The translations under genes were made by a program, and so were the position numbers. DNA of 51,383 nucleotides. Origin: Rhodovulum sp. (GTDB taxonomy: Bacteria; Pseudomonadota; Alphaproteobacteria; Rhodobacterales; Rhodobacteraceae). Positions 42,318 to 51,308 of this stretch are shown one piece after another (the first letter of the stretch is position 1; every line of letters begins with the position of its first letter). The DNA lies in assembly GCA_002706605.1 (NCBI GenBank), contig PALT01000035.1, positions 1-51,383 on the forward strand, read 5' to 3'. The notes under the pieces are model-generated. The model did not search any database, was not told the origin of the DNA, and saw only the letters and a list, made by a program, of their open reading frames with translations.

Positions 42318-43394
42318 CTATCGGGCTGGGGCCGTTTTTCCGCGCGCCCCGACCGAGTCGAGCAAGCACACGGGTATTTCATCCAATGGAACCAGTTGCT
42401 CGGCGGCTCCGGCTTCCCATGCTGCAAGGGGCATGCCGAAAACGACTGAACTGGTCTCATCCTGAGCCACACAGCGTCCGCCTGACGCTCGGATCTCCAG
42501 CAATCCCTGCGCGCCATCGCGGCCCATACCTGTAAGAACGGCAGCCGAGCAATTCCCGTTAGTCGCTTTGGCCACCGATTTGAAAAGCACATCAACCGAC
42601 GGGCGAGAAAAACAAACAGGGTCCCCGTCCACCATCGAGATGAAGTAGGACCGGCCGTGTTTGACCACCGTCATGTGCTTGTCCCCTCCCGGCGCGATAT
42701 AGGCCACACCAGGGGTCAATTCGTCGCCATCGCGAGCCTCGCGCACGCTGACGGTACAACTGTCATCAAGGCGGCGCGCAAAGGACCCGGTGAAGCCTTG
42801 GGGCATATGCTGGGTCACAACAATCGGCGGCGAAGTTATTGGAAAATCTGGCAAAATACGCGCCAACGCCTGCACCCCACCGGTGGACGATCCGATCGCG
42901 ATCACCCAATCGCGGTTGAATTTCGCCGAGGTCGTTTCAGCACTGGGCGGCAGGTGGTTGACGTGCTCGCCCAGCTTGCGCAGGCGCGCCATCGCCGCCG
43001 CCTTCACGCGCCGCCGGATTTCGACCATCATATCGGCCAGACCCGTGTCTGATCCGACCACGGGTTTGGAAATCACATCAACCGCGCCGGCCTCCAGCGC
43101 CTCAACCGTGACTTGCGCACTGCGCCGCGTCACGGACGAGATCACCACGGTCGGAATTGCGCGGTCCGGCATGTAGGTTTTCAGAAAGCTAACCCCGTCC
43201 ATTCCCGGCATTTCGATGTCCAACGTGATCACGTCGGGCCGCTTGGTCTGAAGCATCCGCGCCGCCATCTCTGGCGAGGCCGCCGTGCCCATAATTTCGA
43301 TCCCGGGGTCTTTGCCCAAACCCAGCGACAGAATCCGTCGGATCATGGCGGCATCATCGACGATCAGCACCTTGATCGGTGGGTGATCCGCCAT
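42318..43394 (-). CDS. cheB: Chemoreceptor methylesterase/deamidase CheB
   Basis: 358 residues from the ATG at 43394, sharing its A with the cheR stop (TGATG). The N-terminal receiver has IVDDAAMIRR and phospho-Asp in TLDIEMPGMDG. The C-terminal esterase has the catalytic triad in GSSTGG (Ser), QHMPQGF (His) and GMGRDGA (Asp). It removes methyl groups from receptors for adaptation. Confidence 0.96.
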   Translation of the reverse strand: MADHPPIKVLIVDDAAMIRRILSLGLGKDPGIEIMGTAASPEMAARMLQTKRPDVITLDIEMPGMDGVSFLKTYMPDRAIPTVVISSVTRRSAQVTVEALEAGAVDVISKPVVGSDTGLADMMVEIRRRVKAAAMARLRKLGEHVNHLPPSAETTSAKFNRDWVIAIGSSTGGVQALARILPDFPITSPPIVVTQHMPQGFTGSFARRLDDSCTVSVREARDGDELTPGVAYIAPGGDKHMTVVKHGRSYFISMVDGDPVCFSRPSVDVLFKSVAKATNGNCSAAVLTGMGRDGAQGLLEIRASGGRCVAQDETSSVVFGMPLAAWEAGAAEQLVPLDEIPVCLLDSVGARGKTAPAR

Positions 43395-44206
43395 CAGCCT
43401 TCCCTCCGATAGATACCGGGTTCGACCTGTTTCCACTTGGAGCCCAAATCACGGATCGGTTCTGTGACCGAGGTGACCAGCCATCCGCCGGGTTCCGTAA
43501 CCTCATAGACCGCGTTCAGGGTCGCGACCTGATCGGCGCGGTCGAAATAATAAAGAATGTTGCGGCAGAACACGACTTGGAACGGGTTCTTGAACGGATA
43601 TGGCGTCGCCTTGAGGTTCATCCGGCGGAAGGTACAGGTCGCGCGGATTTCCGGTTTCACCTGAAACTGTTCAATACCCATCGGCGTGAAATAGCGCGCA
43701 AGGATATCGGGCGGCGTCTGGTCGAACTGGCGTTTCGCATAGACGCCCATCTCGGCGCGGTCGACCACCGGCGCACTGATGTCGGTGCCCAGAATGCGGG
43801 TTTTCGCCAGCGCGCCCTGCCCCAGCGTTTCGGCAATCAGAATGCCAATCGTATAGGCCTCATCACCTGTCGAGGCGGCCGCGCTCCAGATGCGGATTTC
43901 CTCACGGTGCTGCAGGTCGGGCAGGATCATATTGGTAAAGTTGTCCAGCACCTCACGCTCACGGAAAAAGAACGTGTGGTTGGTAGACGCCGCATGCATC
44001 ACCGCCAATTGCACCTCGTGGCGCTCGGACCGGATGACATCCACGGCCAGACGGTTCAAATCCCCACAGTCAAACGACCGCACCACGCGCATCAGACGCT
44101 GACGCAGCAGTTCCTTTTTGTGATCGGGATAGGTGATCCCACAGCGTTGGCTGAGCCAGCTGCGCAACTGATCATACCCGTTCTGGTCGACTTGCGGATC
44201 ATGCAT
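43394..44206 (-). CDS. cheR: Chemoreceptor methyltransferase CheR
   Basis: 270 residues from the ATG at 44206; a TTG one codon upstream is disregarded. It has an N-terminal helical domain and a SAM-binding domain with WSAAASTGDEAYT and the conserved FCRNILYYFD. It methylates receptor glutamates. Its start overlaps the cheA4 stop (TGATG). Confidence 0.96.
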   Translation of the reverse strand: MHDPQVDQNGYDQLRSWLSQRCGITYPDHKKELLRQRLMRVVRSFDCGDLNRLAVDVIRSERHEVQLAVMHAASTNHTFFFREREVLDNFTNMILPDLQHREEIRIWSAAASTGDEAYTIGILIAETLGQGALAKTRILGTDISAPVVDRAEMGVYAKRQFDQTPPDILARYFTPMGIEQFQVKPEIRATCTFRRMNLKATPYPFKNPFQVVFCRNILYYFDRADQVATLNAVYEVTEPGGWLVTSVTEPIRDLGSKWKQVEPGIYRREG

Positions 44207-45417
44207 CAAGACGCGCCTCCTTGGGACAAACGCTCTCCATCCAAAACGACGGCCACTTCGCCCGTACCCAAAAGCGCACAGCCCCAGCTGGCGCGGACAT
44301 TGGCAAGGGCGCCGACCATGGGCTTCATGACCACCTGCTGGCGGTCCAGAACCTCATCCACGGGCACGGCGATTTGGCCGGTTGTGGTTTTAAAGACGAT
44401 GGTGACCATGTCGCTGAGGGGGCGCAGATCGCTGTCGTCTTCCTCATAGAAATGCTCTAACCGGCAGACTCGAACGAACGCGCCACGCAGGCGCATCATC
44501 TCTGCGCCGCTATCGGCCGAAATCTCGACCAGATCCTGCGAGTTGGGTTTGACGATTTCGGCGATATCATCGACCGGAATGGCGAACATGCGGCTGCCTA
44601 GGCGCAGGATGATACAATCCAGAAACGCCAGCGACACAGGGATATGCAGGGCCACATCGGTGCCCTTGCCCTCGGCGCTGTCTACCGTAATGCGCCCGCG
44701 CAGTTCCTTCATGGTCTGGTTTAGAACGTCCATGCCCACGCCACGGCCCGACAGTTTGGACACGTTTTCGGCGGTGGAAAAACCGGGTTCAAAGATGACC
44801 TTGTTCAGAACGGCGGGTTCGGGCACCTCATCGGGACCGAACAGCCCCTTTTCGCGGGCCTTTTTCAGAATACGTTCGTGGTTCAGACCGCGCCCGTCAT
44901 CGGACACCATGATACGGACTTCGCTACCGACCTGTGCGGCGCCAAGCGTAATGCGGCCCTTGCGGTTTTTGCCGTTGGCTTCGCGCTCTTCCGGGCCTTC
45001 CAGACCGTGGTCGGCGGCGTTGCGCAACACGTGCAAGAGCGGGTCATAGAGACGGTCCGACACCAGCTTATCTATCGCGGTATCGCCGCCCTCAATCACC
45101 AGATTGATGGATTTGCCGGTCTCCCGCTCCATCTCGCGGATCATGCGGCGCAGACGTTTGAACACCTCGTCCACCGACACAAGACGCAGGTCCGTCGCGG
45201 CATCCTGCACCTCGCGCACGATCATCGACAGACGGTGCGCGGCGGCATCAAAGCTGTTGAGTTCCAGCCCCTGCAATTCCGGCGAGTTCACGGTCTCAGA
45301 CACGCTCAGCGACAGTTCCCCGACAAGATCCATCAAGCGACTGATCTTATCCGAAGACACACGCATGAGTGCGCTGGCCTGTGGGGCGTCGGTTGCGACC
45401 TCGGGTTCGGTGCTCAT
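44206..45417 (-). CDS. cheA4: CheA4-type kinase: dimerisation, ATPase and CheW domains, no Hpt
   Basis: 403 residues from the ATG at 45417, with AAAGGGG upstream. The P3 dimerisation helices (about 15-85) are followed by an intact HATPase with N-box HVLRNAADHG (129-138), G1 DDGRG (173-177) and G2 GRGVGMD (224-230), then a CheW-like P5. The P1 Hpt and P2 domains are absent, as in R. sphaeroides CheA4. It must phosphorylate the Hpt of CheA3 (35010) in trans. It is the first gene of the leftward che operon; its promoter was not identified. Confidence 0.94.
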   Translation of the reverse strand: MSTEPEVATDAPQASALMRVSSDKISRLMDLVGELSLSVSETVNSPELQGLELNSFDAAAHRLSMIVREVQDAATDLRLVSVDEVFKRLRRMIREMERETGKSINLVIEGGDTAIDKLVSDRLYDPLLHVLRNAADHGLEGPEEREANGKNRKGRITLGAAQVGSEVRIMVSDDGRGLNHERILKKAREKGLFGPDEVPEPAVLNKVIFEPGFSTAENVSKLSGRGVGMDVLNQTMKELRGRITVDSAEGKGTDVALHIPVSLAFLDCIILRLGSRMFAIPVDDIAEIVKPNSQDLVEISADSGAEMMRLRGAFVRVCRLEHFYEEDDSDLRPLSDMVTIVFKTTTGQIAVPVDEVLDRQQVVMKPMVGALANVRASWGCALLGTGEVAVVLDGERLSQGGAS

Positions 45418-45545
45418 AGTCAAAGCCCCTTTCCGCAGGAACGTGGCAACTGCCCCCGCCAATTATGTTGGTTCTGCTGCGTCATCATGGACACCTATGC
45501 CCGTTGGTTCTCCGGCCCTTTGCAAAAGGCGGGCCGTTTTACCAA

Positions 45546-45854
45546 TCAGGCGGCATCATCCTCGGACGCGTCGAAGTTAAAGATACAGACCCCGTCAAAT
45601 CCGGTGGACTTGAACAAGAAGGTCTTCTTCATCGTTTCGACAAAGGTGCCGTGGGTTTTTTCAAAGTTCTTCAAATCCGCCATGGAACCGAAAAACACAT
45701 TAACAGAGATATCCCCTTCCTTGCTGATCAGAATGGTCAGTCCGGACAATTTGCACTCGGGGATTGCGCCCCCTAGTGTTTCAGTCACGAACGGTGCAGC
45801 AATCTGAGCAGCGTCGAGGTTGGGAAATTTGAGGTGGTACGTTTTTGAAAGCAT
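45546..45854 (-). CDS. Unrecognised small protein upstream of the che operon
   Basis: 102 residues, no membrane segments. It shows an alternating strand/helix pattern (TILISKEGDISVNVFFGSMADLKNFEKTH) and an acidic C-terminus (FNFDASEDDAA). The base pattern fits coding. It lies on the same strand as cheA4, 128 bp upstream, and is divergent from fleT. No family was recognised. A CCGATA box near 45930 could be part of a sigma-28 -10 element for it, but no matching -35 is present. Confidence 0.65.
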   Translation of the reverse strand: MLSKTYHLKFPNLDAAQIAAPFVTETLGGAIPECKLSGLTILISKEGDISVNVFFGSMADLKNFEKTHGTFVETMKKTFLFKSTGFDGVCIFNFDASEDDAA

Positions 45855-46131
45855 CTGAGCCTGCCATTCATTCGGGGGACGTCGTCTGCTAGAAAAAACG
45901 GTCGTGGGGTGAATAATGTAAGGCTATCGGAGGTATGGATTCACATACTCTTTTGGGCGTCGAGTATGTATACCTTGGTGATTAGTCATTTATTTTTATA
46001 TACTTAACTGTCACACGTGCGACAAAGGCCATTCGACCCACCCTAACCCGCGTTGTCATTTTTCCGACAGGCGTCAGCAACACATCACGGATACGTGAGG
46101 ATTTCACCATATTTACGTTTTCGAAAATCAA

Positions 46132-46170
46132 AATCGTTTTAGAATCCACACAATCGTTTTTAAATCCGCA
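46132..46170. promoter_or_regulatory. Tandem direct repeats, likely enhancer sites for the fleT promoter
   Basis: Two 19-bp copies, AATCGTTTTAGAATCCACA (46132-46150) and AATCGTTTTTAAATCCGCA (46152-46170), match at 16 of 19 positions. They are spaced 20 bp apart, about two helical turns, so both face the same side. They lie about 90-125 bp before the sigma-54 promoter at 46257, in AT-rich DNA. This fits upstream activator (FleQ-type) binding. The rest of the 45855-46303 gap holds no gene that I can see. Confidence 0.55.
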
Positions 46171-46256
46171 TTTTCTGGATATTTTTTGTGGGTTTTCCCT
46201 AAAAAAGCCGAACACCGTTCCGTTTTGATCGATTAACTGGCCATGGGCGCGCCAAC

Positions 46257-46272
46257 TTGGCACGATCCCTGC
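46257..46272 (+). promoter_or_regulatory. Sigma-54 promoter of fleT-fliEFGHI
   Basis: TTGGCAC-GATCC-CTGC matches the -24/-12 consensus except for one base in the -12 box (CTGC for TTGC). The GG to GC spacing is standard. Transcription would start near 46284, about 20 nt before the preferred fleT ATG at 46304. Confidence 0.8.
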
Positions 46273-46303
46273 TTCTTCATCCTCAGCAACTATGGGGATG
46301 ACT

Positions 46304-47464
46304 ATGTGCCAGATTACGATTATCGCGACCGGCCTTAATGTCGGGGATACGTTGAAGGACCTTTTGGCTCGCCGTCGCGTATCCGCGCTTGTGACCGAAG
46401 AGCTGCCCACTGAAAAATCCGCGGTGCTTGTGTGTTCTGCCAAACACGAAGCCACCGTCGGCCATAAGGCCGTTCTGGATACCGCCCGCCGTATCGGCGC
46501 CCAATCCGTTATTATTATCGTAGAAGGCGCAAGCGCCCCGCTCTTCACCCAAGAGATGGGCGGACGTCTGACGCGGTTTGCACTGACCGATGGGGGCGCG
46601 GCACCGCTGCGCAACGGTTGGCTGCTGACGCTGGTCGATGTGATGGCTGCACCGTTTTGCGGTATGGTTGCCGGTGACCGGGCCACGGGCAAGCTGATGG
46701 ATATGGCCGCGCGCGTCGCGAAAACAGATGTGACCGTGTTTGTGAACGGCCCCACCGGTTCGGGCAAAGAGGTTCTGGGCAAACTCATCCACGCCTATTC
46801 CCCGCGCAAATCCGCCCCGTTCATCGCAATTAACTGTGCCGCCATCCCTGAAAACATGCTGGAGGCGATCCTGTTCGGCCATGAAAAGGGTGCGTTCACC
46901 GGCGCATCCACCCCGAACAAGGGCATCGTGCGCGCGGCCCAAGGTGGTACGCTGATGCTGGACGAGATTTCGGAAATGCCGATGGGCCTGCAGGCGAAAC
47001 TGCTGCGTGTTCTACAGGAAAAAACCGTGACGCCTCTCGGCTCGCAAAAAGAGGAAAAGGTCGACATCCGTGTGATCGCCACCTCGAACCGTAATATGAT
47101 GGCCGAGGTCCGCGCCGGTAAATTCCGCGAAGACCTGTTCTATCGCCTGAATGTCTTCCCCCTGAGCACTGTCGCCCTGAACGACCGCAAGGATGACCTG
47201 CCCGCGCTGGCCGTTGCGATGATCCGTCGCCACACGGCTGAGGGCGCCTCTCTGCCGGTCCTGTCCGATAGCGCAATCCAGACCCTGATGGATCACGATT
47301 GGCCGGGCAATGTGCGTGAACTGGAAAACATCATCCAGCGCGCGCTGGTTCTGCATGAGGACGGCATCATCACCTCCGACGATATCATGATCACCGCGAC
47401 CGATGGCCTGTGCGCCGTGGCCGGTGACATGGATCTGGCCGAGACAGCCGTCCACGCCGCGTAA
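46304..47464 (+). CDS. fleT: Sigma-54 activator lacking a DNA-binding domain (FleT-like)
   Basis: 386 residues from the ATG at 46304, which has GGGG 6 bp upstream. In-frame ATGs at 46292 and 46298 are possible but lie very close to the predicted transcript start. A short N-terminal receiver-like domain without clear phospho-Asp (1-120) precedes an AAA+ domain with Walker A GPTGSGKE (149-156), GAFTGA (196-201) and TLMLDE. The protein stops soon after the AAA+ domain, and no Fis-type helix-turn-helix is present. In R. sphaeroides FleT works as a hetero-oligomer with FleQ and heads fleT-fliEFGHIJ, the same order as here. Confidence 0.88.
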   Translation: MCQITIIATGLNVGDTLKDLLARRRVSALVTEELPTEKSAVLVCSAKHEATVGHKAVLDTARRIGAQSVIIIVEGASAPLFTQEMGGRLTRFALTDGGAAPLRNGWLLTLVDVMAAPFCGMVAGDRATGKLMDMAARVAKTDVTVFVNGPTGSGKEVLGKLIHAYSPRKSAPFIAINCAAIPENMLEAILFGHEKGAFTGASTPNKGIVRAAQGGTLMLDEISEMPMGLQAKLLRVLQEKTVTPLGSQKEEKVDIRVIATSNRNMMAEVRAGKFREDLFYRLNVFPLSTVALNDRKDDLPALAVAMIRRHTAEGASLPVLSDSAIQTLMDHDWPGNVRELENIIQRALVLHEDGIITSDDIMITATDGLCAVAGDMDLAETAVHAA

Positions 47465-47475
47465 CGGAGGCCGCC

Positions 47476-47799
47476 ATGAGCAGCATCACTGGTATCGGGG
47501 CGGCCCAGAGCCTTGCCCTATCCAGCGTCGCGGCCCCGCAAAAGCCCGCGCCTGTCGCCAAACCCCAAGAGACCCAAGGCCCCTCGTTCTCTGAACGGAT
47601 GGGCGGAGCCGTGGACCAGCTTGCCGAAGCCCAGAAAAAAGCCGCCGACGCGGCCAAGGATTTCGAAATGGGCCGGACCGAGGATCTGGCGGGTGTCATG
47701 GTCGAACAACAGGTCGCCTCGCTGGGCTTTCAACTGACTTTGCAAGTGCGCAACAAGGCCCTGACGGCCTATCGCGACATCATGAACATGCCGGTGTGA
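47476..47799 (+). CDS. fliE: Flagellar hook-basal body complex protein FliE
   Basis: 107 residues, 11 bp after fleT. The N-terminus is low-complexity. The C-terminal half carries the FliE pattern (FEMGRTEDLAGVMVEQQVASLGFQLTLQVRNKALTAYRDIMNMPV). FliE joins the MS ring to the rod. Confidence 0.92.
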   Translation: MSSITGIGAAQSLALSSVAAPQKPAPVAKPQETQGPSFSERMGGAVDQLAEAQKKAADAAKDFEMGRTEDLAGVMVEQQVASLGFQLTLQVRNKALTAYRDIMNMPV

Positions 47800-47830
47800 T
47801 CCCGCAAACCCGATAGAGGCCAGACCAGAG

Positions 47831-49516
47831 ATGGACAGCACGACCAATATCACAAACACCGATCAGGCCTCGTTGACGGGGCGTGCCCGCGGGATGCTGT
47901 CACAGGTGCAACGCCTGTCCGACCAACCCGGTGTGCGCCGCGCCCTGCCCGGCATCGCCCTTGTCGCCGCCGCCGTGATCGGCCTGTCGGTCTATATGTT
48001 CCTCGGCCAGACCAGCCAGATGGCCCTATTCCCTTCTATGCCCGAGGCCGACAAGGCCCGCGCGCTGGACGCCCTGTCCAGCAGTGGGATCGAGGCGAAC
48101 CTCGACATCGCCACCGGCAACATCCGCGTGCCCAGCGACGATTACCACCGCGCCAAGATGGTTCTGGCCACCGTCGGCCTGCCCCAAGGGACGCCGGACG
48201 GCTATGCCACCCTGACCGACATGCCCATGGGCACCAGCCGTTCCGTCGAGAGCGCCCGTTTGCGCCAGATGCAGGAGTTGGAACTGGCGCGCTCGATCAC
48301 CGAATTGCAGGTGGTTCAGGCCGCGCGCGTCCACCTTGCCTTGCCCGAACGCACCGCCTTTGTGCGCGACACGCAACCGCCCCGCGCCTCGGTCTTTTTG
48401 CAACTTGTCCAAGGGCGCAGCGTCGAAGAGGAACAGATCCGCGCCATTGTCAGCCTCGTCACCACATCCATTCCCGGCCTGACCCGCGCGAATGTCTCCG
48501 TGGTCGATCAGACCGGCCGCCTGCTGTCCAGCGAGAGCGACGACCCCATCAACGCGATGACCAACACGCAGATGGCCCATCAGATGCGCCTTGAGGCCCT
48601 TTACCGCAGCCGCATTGAATCCCTCATCACCCCCATCGTCGGCTTTGGCAATGCGGCGGTTGAAGTGACGTTGGACATGGATTTCACCCGCTCGGAAATC
48701 ACTCGTGAAGAATACGATCCGAACGGCATCGCCCTGCGCAGTGAGCAAAACAGCAACCAGCAAAACACCAGTGACAGCGCCCGCGGCATTCCCGGTGCGG
48801 TCGCCAACAGCCCCCCCGATGAGGCCGCGCTTGAGAACAACCGCCCGGGTGAGAGCCTCACCGCCGGCGGCCAGAACGGCAGCAGCAGTTCCTCGGCCAC
48901 CCGCAACTATGAGGTCAGCCGCCGCGTCGAAACCACCCAACCCGCCAGCGCCCGCATCATCCGCATCAACGCCGCCGTTCTGGTGCGCGCCGCCGAAACC
49001 ATCGCGGGCGAAACCGGCGAAGAGGACACGGCCGATACGGCGCTGCTTGAAGACATCGAACGCCTGACGCAAACGGCTATCGGCTTTGACGCCGAGCGCG
49101 GCGATACCATCACCGTCTCCAGCCGCCCGTTCATCGAAACCTTCGAACCCGTCTCTGCCGCGTGGTATCAGGAACCGTGGGTCTTTGACGCCGGTCGTCA
49201 GGCCGCGCAACTCTTGGCACTGGCCGTGATCATCCTTGGCATCGTGCGCCCGATCCTGAACCGCGTCTTGCTGCCCGCCCCTGCCTCGCCCTTGGCCAGC
49301 CCGTCGCTTGGCACGCCGGTCGAGGTCGCCGAGGGCGACAGCCTAGAGGACCTGCGCCGCCGTCTGGGTGCCGATCTGGACCCCGAGGATTTCGACGGCA
49401 CCAGCAGCTATGAGGCCAAGGTGTCCCTCGTCCGGCATCTGGCGGAATCCGACACCACCCGCATCGCCACCGCATTCCAAGCCCTGATGGAAACCGAAGG
49501 GGAGCCCGCGAAATGA
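47831..49516 (+). CDS. fliF: Flagellar MS-ring protein FliF
   Basis: 561 residues with two transmembrane helices (about 40-60 and 455-475) around a periplasmic ring-building domain (GIEANLDIATGNIRVPSDDYHRAKMVLATVGLPQG...). The C-terminal cytoplasmic tail binds FliG. It forms the base on which the C ring and export gate assemble. It overlaps fliG by 4 bp. Confidence 0.96.
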   Translation: MDSTTNITNTDQASLTGRARGMLSQVQRLSDQPGVRRALPGIALVAAAVIGLSVYMFLGQTSQMALFPSMPEADKARALDALSSSGIEANLDIATGNIRVPSDDYHRAKMVLATVGLPQGTPDGYATLTDMPMGTSRSVESARLRQMQELELARSITELQVVQAARVHLALPERTAFVRDTQPPRASVFLQLVQGRSVEEEQIRAIVSLVTTSIPGLTRANVSVVDQTGRLLSSESDDPINAMTNTQMAHQMRLEALYRSRIESLITPIVGFGNAAVEVTLDMDFTRSEITREEYDPNGIALRSEQNSNQQNTSDSARGIPGAVANSPPDEAALENNRPGESLTAGGQNGSSSSSATRNYEVSRRVETTQPASARIIRINAAVLVRAAETIAGETGEEDTADTALLEDIERLTQTAIGFDAERGDTITVSSRPFIETFEPVSAAWYQEPWVFDAGRQAAQLLALAVIILGIVRPILNRVLLPAPASPLASPSLGTPVEVAEGDSLEDLRRRLGADLDPEDFDGTSSYEAKVSLVRHLAESDTTRIATAFQALMETEGEPAK

Positions 49517-50553
49517 GCGCCCTAGGACCCTCCGCCATTCCCGGCAGCCTGCCGCTTGAGGAACTGACCGGCACGCAAAAGGCCGCCATCCTGATGATGC
49601 TGTTTGGCGAACGCGGCGCCTCCAACGTGCTGCGCATGATGTCGCCCAAAGAGGTGCAAGACCTTGGCGCGGCAATGTATTCGGTGCGCGGCGTGGATCA
49701 TGACACGGTCAACGCGGTTCTGGACGAATTCCTGAACCACCTGCGCAGCCAGACCGGCGTCGGCGTCGGCGCAAACGCCTATGTGCGCACGGTGTTGACC
49801 GAGGCCTTGGGCAGCGACAAGGCCCAATCGGTCCTCAGCCGCATCACCAGCAGCAGCTCGGAACGCCCCATCGAAATCCTTGACTGGATGGACGCGAATT
49901 CCGTGGCCGAACTGATTTTGGATGAACACCCGCAGATTATGGCGCTGATCATTTCGTCGCTGGATTATCAACTGGCGTCCGAGGTTCTGATCCTCTTGCC
50001 CGAGGAAATCCAACCCGACATCGTGCGCCGGATTGCATCATTGAACACGGTTCAACCCGAGGCCCTGCGCGATCTGGAACAGGTGATGCAGCGCAAGTTC
50101 AAGGCCAACACCACCCTGCGCTCGTCCCAGATCGGCGGCATCAAGGCGGCGGCGCGCATCATGAATTTCACCAAACAGGACGTCGAAGGCCGCATCCTCA
50201 AAGAGATCAAGAAAGAGGACAAGGACCTTATGCAGTCGCTGCAGGACAACATGTTCGTCTTCGACAACCTGGTCAAATCCGAGGACCGCGCCCTGCAAAC
50301 GCTGCTGCGCGAGATCGCGCCCGAGGTTCTGGTGCTTGCCCTCAAAGGAGCGGACGACACGCTTCAGCGCAAGCTGTTTGGCTGTATGTCGACCCGCGCG
50401 GCGGCCAATATCATGGACGAAATGGATGCCCTTGGACCGGTGCGCCTGACCGATGTGCAGATCGCCCAGAAAGAGATCGTCGATGTCGCGCGGCGTATGG
50501 CCGATGCGGGCACGATCGTTCTGGCCGGTCGCGGTGGTGAGGAAATGGTATGA
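49513..50553 (+). CDS. fliG: Flagellar motor switch protein FliG
   Basis: 346 residues with N-terminal FliF-binding (LTGTQKAAILMMLFGE...), middle (EHPQIMALIISSLDYQLASEVL) and C-terminal torque-generating domains with the charged helix region (RALQTLLREIAPEVL). It couples the stator to the rotor and switches state on CheY-P binding to FliM. It overlaps both neighbours by 4 bp. Confidence 0.96.
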   Translation: MSALGPSAIPGSLPLEELTGTQKAAILMMLFGERGASNVLRMMSPKEVQDLGAAMYSVRGVDHDTVNAVLDEFLNHLRSQTGVGVGANAYVRTVLTEALGSDKAQSVLSRITSSSSERPIEILDWMDANSVAELILDEHPQIMALIISSLDYQLASEVLILLPEEIQPDIVRRIASLNTVQPEALRDLEQVMQRKFKANTTLRSSQIGGIKAAARIMNFTKQDVEGRILKEIKKEDKDLMQSLQDNMFVFDNLVKSEDRALQTLLREIAPEVLVLALKGADDTLQRKLFGCMSTRAAANIMDEMDALGPVRLTDVQIAQKEIVDVARRMADAGTIVLAGRGGEEMV

Positions 50554-51308
50554 CCGATACGCCCGACCCGCAGGGCCCCGCGCCTCTTGGCCCAGACGAC
50601 ATCATGAACCTTGTTCGCGCCGCCCGCGCCAACGGGTTTCAGGCGCGGTTCGACCACACGACCGACCGCAATTTCCGGCGCGCCGATCTGGCCAAGGCGC
50701 CCCCTGCCGCGCCGGATGAGGCGGTTCTGGCCAATCCCGAAATCGAAGAGGATGCAGAGGACGAGGTCGAGGAAATCCTCACCCCCGCCCCGCCCCCGAT
50801 TGATCTGGAGGCCGAACGCGCAACGGCGCATGCCGACGGGTTCGCCGCCGGTCTGGCCCAAGGGGACGCCGAGGGCCACGCGCGTGGCATGGCCGAAGGC
50901 CAGGCCCGGGCCGAGGCCGATCTGGCCGAGGCCCGCGCCCTGTTTGAGGCGGCGACCTTGCGTCTGTCGCACCTAGAGGCGGCTGGACTGGGTACGCTCA
51001 CCGACACAATTGCCGAGGCCGTCAAAACCCTTGCCGCCCAACGTGCGGGCCAGATGATCGACGAGATGCCCGCGCCATTCGTGAAACGGGTTGAGGCCCT
51101 CGCCGACCGCGTCGCCCAAGGGGTCGCCGCTGTAACCGTGCGCCTGAACCCTGACGATTTCGCCGCGATCAAACCGCATCTGGCGGGCTCGGACCTGCTC
51201 AACCCCGACCGGATTGGCCCCGATGACAACCTGTCGCGCGGGGATGTCGACATCCGTTCGGGCGCGGTGCAATTGCGCGACGTCCTGTTTCCACAGGGGG
51301 CCGCATGA
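50550..51308 (+). CDS. fliH: Flagellar export regulator FliH
   Basis: 252 residues. The acidic, Pro-rich N-terminus (1-85) precedes a long helix with GxxxG-like repeats (ADGFAAGLAQGDAEGHARGMAEGQARAEAD) typical of FliH, then the V-ATPase subunit E-like C-terminal domain (VTVRLNPDDFAAIKPHL). It holds the FliI ATPase and links it to the export apparatus. The identity comes from the GxxxG region and position. Confidence 0.9.
   Translation: MTDTPDPQGPAPLGPDDIMNLVRAARANGFQARFDHTTDRNFRRADLAKAPPAAPDEAVLANPEIEEDAEDEVEEILTPAPPPIDLEAERATAHADGFAAGLAQGDAEGHARGMAEGQARAEADLAEARALFEAATLRLSHLEAAGLGTLTDTIAEAVKTLAAQRAGQMIDEMPAPFVKRVEALADRVAQGVAAVTVRLNPDDFAAIKPHLAGSDLLNPDRIGPDDNLSRGDVDIRSGAVQLRDVLFPQGAA

Noticed and set aside
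45445-45462. Sigma-54 promoter before cheA4
   Set aside because: A TTGGCGG...TTGCC-like sequence exists on the minus strand, but the GG to GC spacing is off by one and the -24 box is incomplete.
45920-45935. Sigma-28 promoter for the 102-residue gene
   Set aside because: A CCGATA -10-like box is present on the minus strand, but no TAAA-type -35 lies at the right distance.
49206-49230. TTGGCACTGGCC sequence inside fliF as a sigma-54 promoter
   Set aside because: The -12 box is absent (GTGA) and the site is internal to a coding region.
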